Assembly (NCBI RefSeq): GCF_003265705.1
Contig: NW_020312968.1
Coordinates: 4,224,656-4,288,655, forward strand
Source of the DNA: Callorhinus ursinus
Taxonomy: Eukaryota > Chordata > Mammalia > Carnivora > Otariidae
Direction: 5' to 3'
Length of the DNA: 64,000 nt
In this document: positions 58,340 through 64,000 of the stretch, piece after piece
How the letters are laid out: every line of letters begins with the position of its first letter
How positions within the stretch are numbered: position 1 is the stretch's first letter
Made by a program: the position numbers and the translations under genes
The notes under the pieces: generated by a model
Database searches by the model: none
Seen by the model: only the letters and a program-made list of their open reading frames with translations
What the model was told of the DNA's origin: nothing

Positions 58340-60095
58340 ATCTCCTTTTAGCTATCACTCTCTTCTACTCTTCCCTTCATGGTCTAAATTTTTCAAGTTG
58401 TCATCATTGCCCATCTCCACTTTCTTCCTTCCCTTTTACCCTCCAACTGACTGTAAGCTGTCATGTGCCCTCTCTCCAGGCCACGAAAACTATTCCTTTC
58501 AAGGTCACTAACAACATACTTAATGCTAAGGCCAATGACAACTTCGCATTCCTGTTCTTTCCTGATATCACAGAAGCAATTAACAATGTGGTCAATCCCC
58601 TTTTCTTTTTTTTTTTTAGAAGAAGAAGATAGCAGGAGGGGAAGAATGAAGGGGAATAAATCGGAGGGGGAGACAAACCATGAGAGACGATGGACTCTGA
58701 AAAACAAACTGAGGTTTCCAGAGGGGAGGGGCATGGGGGGACGGGTTAGCCTTGTGATGGGTATTAAAGAGGGCACGTTCTGCATGGAGCACTGGGTGTT
58801 ATGCACAAACAATGAATCATGGAACACTACATCAAAAACTAATGATGCAATGTATGGTGATTAACATAACAATAAAAAACTTAAAGAAAAAAAAATCCAT
58901 CCCCTTTTCTAAGAAATCATCTTCCTTCTACTTCCAAGAGACCACACTCTTCTCTTTATCTGCCCTCCTCTGGATGCTTGTTCTTTCTCATTTTGTGGCT
59001 CCGCGTCATCTGCCTGAACCTTAAATACTGTGTTCCTTAAACCCTCTGCTTTTCATTCTGTAGACCCTATCTGGAAGATCACATCCACTCATATAGCTTA
59101 ACCCATTCTTTAATACTGAAGACACCCAAATTTGTACTCCAGATCATCTCATTCTCATCCCGACGTCAACAGCCTATTGGATATGTACTTTGGGGTATAT
59201 GATACACATCTCAAACTCAACATATACAAAAATCAGCATTTTCCCACATCATACTTACCTTCCCTGCATTCCCTCTCAATGAATAGAACCAACAGGTACT
59301 CAACTGCTAGCTCTGATTCCTCTCTCTCCCTTATTTTACATGCCCAATCAATCACTAATTTCTGTTCATTTTTACCTCCTAAATAGCTTTCAAATATACC
59401 ACATATGTGAAATCTTCCCATATCTCTTCATTCCTGGCACCACGACCCTCGCTGAGGCTGGCATCATTTTTCTTCTTTTCTGATTTATTAGAAGAACTTA
59501 TTTCCCTGTCATAGCTTTTTGCCTCCACTCCAAATGACCTTCCATATTGCAGCCAAACAGATCATTCCTGAAGGTGAATCTGGTCAAGTCACTCCTACTG
59601 AAACCCTTTCAGTGATTCCCCATGATCCCCAGGGTTTGGCCATGCTCCTTAACATGGTTTGGCCCCTCTTGACCAAACCCTTGTCCAGAACCAACCCTCC
59701 ACACTCTGCCCCAGGTACACAGAATTATTTTCAATTTCTCAAATGCATCAGACTCTCCATTGACTCTAAGATTTTCCAGGTGCTGCTGCATCTATCTTCA
59801 ACTTCTCCTCTCTCAATCTGTTTGCTTGCCTACCATAAACCTCAGGACTGAACTTAGATGTCATTCATCTAGAAAGCCACACTGAAACCTGGAGTAGACT
59901 CTTACCACATTCCCTTAACACCGTGTGCCTCTCTTCTCATCACTCATGTTTCAGTGGGTTGTACATATCAATTACTCTCCTCTTTCCTGCTCTAGAAACC
60001 ATGAATGTGAGAGCAGGAACTCTGTCCATCTGGTACATTGTGTATTCTCATGCCAAGCACAGTTTCTAACACATAGTAGAAGCTCAATAATTATG
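58340..60095 (+). mobile_element. Long L2 LINE, plus strand, split by an L1
   Basis: Reverse-transcriptase wording (ACACCCAAATTTGTACTCC near 59124; CATCTCAAACTCAACATATAC near 59207), then GCAGCCAAACAGATCATTCC near 59550, AACCCTTTCAGTGATTCCCC near 59601, and the typical L2 end GAGAGCAGGAACTCTGTCC near 60009 and CACATAGTAGAAGCTCAATAA near 60071. Many stops; longest open piece 110 codons. Confidence 0.85.
58606..58895 (+). mobile_element. L1 3'UTR insertion starting with an oligo-T
   Basis: After TTTTTTTTTTT it reads AGAAGAAGAAGATAGCAGG, CCATGAGAGACGATGGACTC, GAGGGGAGGGGCATGGGGGG, GAGCACTGGGTGTTATGCAC and an A-rich tail. Direct repeat TCAATCCCCTTTTCT / TCCATCCCCTTTTCT at 58592-58606 and 58896-58910. 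It corresponds to the second part of the young L1 3'UTR. Confidence 0.93.
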
Positions 60096-60539
60096 GGATA
60101 AAATAATTTATTAATTGTGACCTATAATAACAAAGGTAGTAATATTGATATAAGAATGGACGGATCAGCGAAACACAACAAAAGCCCAAAACAGATCCTC
60201 AGGGGTTAGAGAATTTGATAGAATTTAATGAAAGTATCACCGTAAACAATTGAAGGCAAATAAGAATTTCTAAGTTGCTATTGGTTAGCTTTTTGGGTAA
60301 GGAGTGGAGAAAGATTTTCTAAAGTTACAATTTATGGAAAATGCCACCGGAAGGTGTATTTGATTCCATAGTCATTTATATGACAGTCATGAATGTCATG
60401 AGTCACATTAAAAGGCAAATTGAAACCTGGGGGCAAAAAATATGTTCATTAAATATGAGAGACAAAGAGTTAAAATACTTTCTTATACAGTAATCTCAGA
60501 TTTTAAGAAAACATGATGATCCCAGATAAGTCACCAAGG
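60096..60539. other. No feature recognised
   Basis: Non-coding, AT-rich. Confidence 0.45.
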
Positions 60540-61230
60540 ACATAAGGAAACATAAGAGATACAAATTAATAATGAGTCAAAAAATGCAACTTCAGTTATA
60601 ATCAAAGAAATGCAAATTTTAAAAATGAGGCTTTTTTTAACCTTCACATTAGTAAATAACTTTAATGTAAAAATCCTACGTATATGAGACATTGTCGGAG
60701 GAGTGAGAACTTGATACAGCAATTTCTTTCTCTTGAGGAATTTGCAATATGTATCAAGACCCCTTAAATGTTCGAAGCATCTAAATGATTTGGAATTCAA
60801 GGAATCAAGCTTAGAGATATAATCCAAAGGGGAAAATTTGGGTCCACACAAATATTAATCACATTATTTATAATCATGTAAAATCAGGAAAAAAGAAGTA
60901 TTAAACAGTAAGAAACTGGTTAAGTAAATTCTAGCATATCCACACACTCAAATGTTTTGCAGCCATAGATAGATAAGTAGGTAGGTAGGTATATAGGTGA
61001 AAAAGTACATAGAAAATATGAGATTACCATTGTAAAAATAGGTTTGCACAAACACATATACAAACAGGCTACAAAGAAATAAATATGTTAGATATACTTC
61101 CCTCTAGATTAAGAGATTGAGAGGCTGTTATTTCCTTCTTTGTATGTTTCTGTATTTCCACATTTTCTATAATGAGTATGTATTATTTTTATAATCCAGC
61201 AAAACAAAAATGATAAAAAAAAGGACTGTG
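60540..61230 (+). mobile_element. Old L1 (L1M-like) 3' portion
   Basis: Late ORF2 words TATAATCAAAGAAATGCAAATTTTAAAAATGAGG near 60597, ATAATCCAAAGGGG near 60820, TTATTTATAATCATGTAAAA near 60864, and 3'UTR TTCCACATTTTCTATAATGAG near 61154. A short GATA/GGTA run lies at about 60967-60993. Confidence 0.75.
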
Positions 61231-61257
61231 ATAGACTCTGATAAAGCTAACTTGACC

Positions 61258-61405
61258 CTGGGGCGCCTGGGTGGCTCAGATGGTTAAGCGTCTGTCTTTG
61301 GCTCAGGTCATGATCCCAGGGTCCTGGGATCGAGTCCCTCGTTGGGCTCCCTGCTCAGCCGGGAGCCTGCTTCTCCCTCTCCCTCTGCCTCTCTCCCTGC
61401 TCATG

Positions 61406-61437
<32 letters not shown>

Positions 61438-61480
61438 CTCTGTATGTCAGATGAATAAATAAAATCCTAAAAAAAAAAAA
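61258..61480 (+). mobile_element. CAN-SINE
   Basis: Head GGGCGCCTGGGTGGCTCAG, long (CT)n, AATAAATAAAATCC then a long A-run. Perfect direct repeat AAAGCTAACTTGACC at 61243-61257 and 61481-61495; the long A-run also suggests a fairly young copy. Confidence 0.97.
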
Positions 61481-61495
61481 AAAGCTAACTTGACC

Positions 61496-61952
61496 ATATA
61501 AAAAAGTGTCTAGACTGATGGAGCCAGGTATTGATTTTTACATTTTTACAACAAAAAGTCCTTTGGGCTGTAAATGTGGATGAATCCTAGAGCCTAGTAA
61601 TGTGACTAAAGGATGTCTTGCACTGATTGTCAGCATAGTAAGGGCTCAGGAATTAGAAAAGTATTTAGAGGATGCCTGAGATCCTAGCGGGGTCTGAAAA
61701 CCACAAAGAGTGGGAGACAGAGCACTGGGGAACATCAAAGGGACCCCAAGGATCCTGAAATTGAGGAACTGAGAATCACAGGTGGGGATATAGGTTATGG
61801 GCCCATAGACTTAGGGAACTGGAGCTTACAACTTCCCACAGAGTTTCTAGAACATTGGAGGTGAGAATTCAAATGAGCTGGAGATGAGGCTTTCTGGGCC
61901 ACTATGTTACAAGCCTATTTCAAAGTCAGAACATGGTGATTCAGAAAATCCC
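61496..61952. other. No feature recognised
   Basis: Non-coding; no family named. Confidence 0.5.
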
Positions 61953-61966
61953 TTAAAAGTGATGAT

Positions 61967-62186
61967 GCTCGGGGCACCTGGGTGGCACAGTCAGCTGAGC
62001 CTCTGACTCTTGGTTTCAGCTCAGGTCGTGATCTCATGGGTCATGGGATCCAGCCCCCAGTCAGGCTCTGCGCTCAGGGTGGAGTCTGCTTGAGTTTCTC
62101 TCTCCCTATCTCTCCTCTCCTACTCCTTGCATGCTCTCTCTCTCTCTCTCTTCATCTCTCTGTCTCTGAAATAAATACTTTTTTTT
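61967..62186 (+). mobile_element. CAN-SINE, older subtype
   Basis: Head GGGGCACCTGGGTGGCACAG with GACTCTTGGTTTCAGCTCAG; (CT)n; AAATAAATAC end. Direct repeat AAGTGATGAT at 61957-61966 and 62187-62196. Confidence 0.95.
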
Positions 62187-62389
62187 AAGTGATGATATTC
62201 AACTCTGAAAATACATAAAATGACTTGAAAAGGAGCCTGTACAAGCAGGGGCTTCAAGGAACCTATGAGAAGACCAGAAAAGTCCACATGTGCTAGGGAA
62301 ACAGGCAATCAGCGGCCCTTGCTCAGAGTTCTGCATTCCTACATGTGATACTGCCATTAACATGAGCTTTAAAGCACAAAGACAATGGA

Positions 62390-62860
62390 TTTGTCATGAG
62401 TGACAGAAACCCTTAAATAAGAATGATTTAAATAATTTAGAAGTTTGTCTTTCTCTACAATAAAAATCAAGGAGCAGGCATTCCAGTGCTGGGTACTCTG
62501 CACAGTATCAGGGATTCGGGGTCCCTCTGTCTTATGCTTGGCCATGCATCAACTCCAATGTCAATGCCACCTCAAATTCTGGGACAGTCCCTCCAGTTCC
62601 AGCCATCATAGCCCCATGCTGTGGAAAAGGCAAAGGCCAAAGAATGACAAAGGAGATTTCCGGATGCTGCTACCTGACATTTCTGTTCACAGCCCATCAG
62701 CCAGAACTTGATCCCAGGCTCACATCTAGATAAGAGAAGCCGGAAAATGTATTTATTCTGTCTAGCCCCATGTCCAGCCCAATGTTCTACTACTGTGGAA
62801 ATTGGGGGAAAATGTACTAGGGGATAAACAGCAGTTTCTTCCAAAGAGAGATTTCAATAA
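62390..62860 (+). repeat. Old interspersed repeat, class unassigned
   Basis: TTGTCATGAGTGACAGAAACCC near 62391, CCAGTTCCAGCCATCATAGCC near 62593, ATCAGCCAGAACTTGATCCC near 62696 and TTCTACTACTGTGGAAATTGGG near 62784 follow a common old mammalian repeat. Confidence 0.45.
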
Positions 62861-62869
62861 ATGAAGTAA

Positions 62870-64000
62870 GAGGTGAGAATTCCAGAAAACGGGGACATTT
62901 TGTGCAAAGTCAGAGCGGAGTGAAGAGCATCATGTGCCCAGGATACGGTGAATACCATCCACCAGCTGGGGGCTGCATGATTCAGCCACATGTAAGCTTT
63001 AGCTGTAGTACGAAATGCATATTTGTCTCATGGGGGTGGGTGCCAAACCAACGATACCAGGACTCATCTTACTTTCCTAAGCTCCTTACTTTCTGAATTT
63101 GGTGTAATCTGCATCACTTAAGATGCTCGTGGTAGTGTTGTGCTTTGTTTTTTAAAGCCCTGACTGCTCCAAGTTTGTTCTCATCTCCAGAGGACTATTA
63201 AAATGACTCAAACATCTACAAGGATGCAAACTGCTGACTGCTGGGTATATACTTAGCCTGGATTTAAAAAAGCATAGGGTTGCCAATGTTAGCTACCCAC
63301 AACCAGAGATCTATGCCAACCTGCCTGGCCCAAATTGGTAAGTTTTTTTGTCCTCTGCGATACTGCGTCCAAAAATACAAGTAAAACAGGCATATGACAT
63401 TCAAAGGTGAGACAACCGAAGAGTCATTATTGCATGCCAGATGATTATGTCTCACAGAGCCAGAAAAACAGCATTTTGTGCAGAGTTCCGATTGCTTCAT
63501 TGCTTCATTTCCAGTAAACTTGATTTGAAACAGGGGAGATCTTTCCCTCAACCCTGTCCCTAAGCCCCGATTCCAGAAAATAAACATGACGACATTTATC
63601 TGGCCCTTGGGTTGGTCTCAAGAGTTTTGGACACACGCCTTTCTATTTTGCTGCAATCAAATGTCTTGAGGAAAGTATGGTCAGCAATGGGGTGGCAGAA
63701 AATGCAACCCACTTGAGTACCCAGGGTCAAGTGTTCTTGTCCATAAAATGTAGCATCAAGGTGAATTTGTGCTCACTGTCAAAGAGTCTTAGGGACAGGA
63801 GCACATTTGTCTCTGAAGAAACCACCAGACAGGCTGCAAAATAGCCATCTATTGCAATATTCCACATAGAGCTCCTGAAGCTAGTGCTACCTTTGGGGGA
63901 AAGCCCTTTGGCAGAGAAGGACATGGCCAACGAGCTGGAATGAGTTACCTGCTACACAGAAACTGCTGCCAGCCCAGTTCACACGGCAAACATCTTTATG
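62870..64000. other. No feature recognised
   Basis: No named repeat and no supported gene. The longest open frame (107 codons, minus, 63264-63587) has no recognisable domain. Confidence 0.45.

Noticed and set aside
58393..58827. 144-codon minus-strand frame
   Set aside because: Spans the L1 3'UTR insertion and L2 sequence in antisense; an artefact of repeat composition.

Overview
The window reads as gene-free nuclear DNA of a carnivoran. About fifteen tRNA-Lys-derived CAN-SINEs are present, most with the head GCGCCTGGGTGGCTCAG, a (CT)n tract and an A-rich tail. They lie beside carnivoran-type L1 elements. This head is the form I associate with arctoid caniforms (bears, pinnipeds, mustelids); the canid head GATCCCTGGGTGGCGCAG was not seen. 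No protein-coding gene, tRNA or rRNA gene, or CRISPR array can be supported. The longest open frames are pieces of L1 ORF2. The window could be intergenic or part of a large intron.

Layout. 1-13100: mostly old sequence (L2, an old L1 at 5.7-7.4 kb, a MaLR LTR at 7.5 kb) with several SINEs and an L1 with an inverted 5' half at 3.3-4.2 kb. 13101-25700: a nested stack. An old LTR (13101-13836, resuming at 25627) was split by a provirus (13837-25622, two LTRs, AATT target duplication). That provirus took one SINE in each LTR, another SINE inside, and a near-full-length L1 (15411-22367). 25.7-31.7 kb: little recognisable, with one MaLR LTR and one SINE. 31747-37379: a second L1 on the minus strand whose 5'UTR lacks exactly the segment that is bounded by GT and AG in the first L1, as a spliced RNA would. 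37.4-46.5 kb: older L1 and L2 fragments, two very short L1 3'-end insertions and a GATA microsatellite. 46.5-64 kb: MIR, L2, old L1, a MaLR LTR and further SINEs.

How the parts relate. The autonomous parts are L1 copies, and both long ones are broken by frameshifts and stops. The SINEs and short L1 tails carry target-site duplications and A-rich tails, as expected for insertion by L1 machinery. The window does not contain a new multi-gene system. The items most worth checking are the spliced-looking L1, the nested provirus with two SINEs at the same LTR site, the two-part L1 3'UTR, and an unexplained 113-codon open frame at 48 kb. Family names are by recognition of consensus-like wording; no database search was run.
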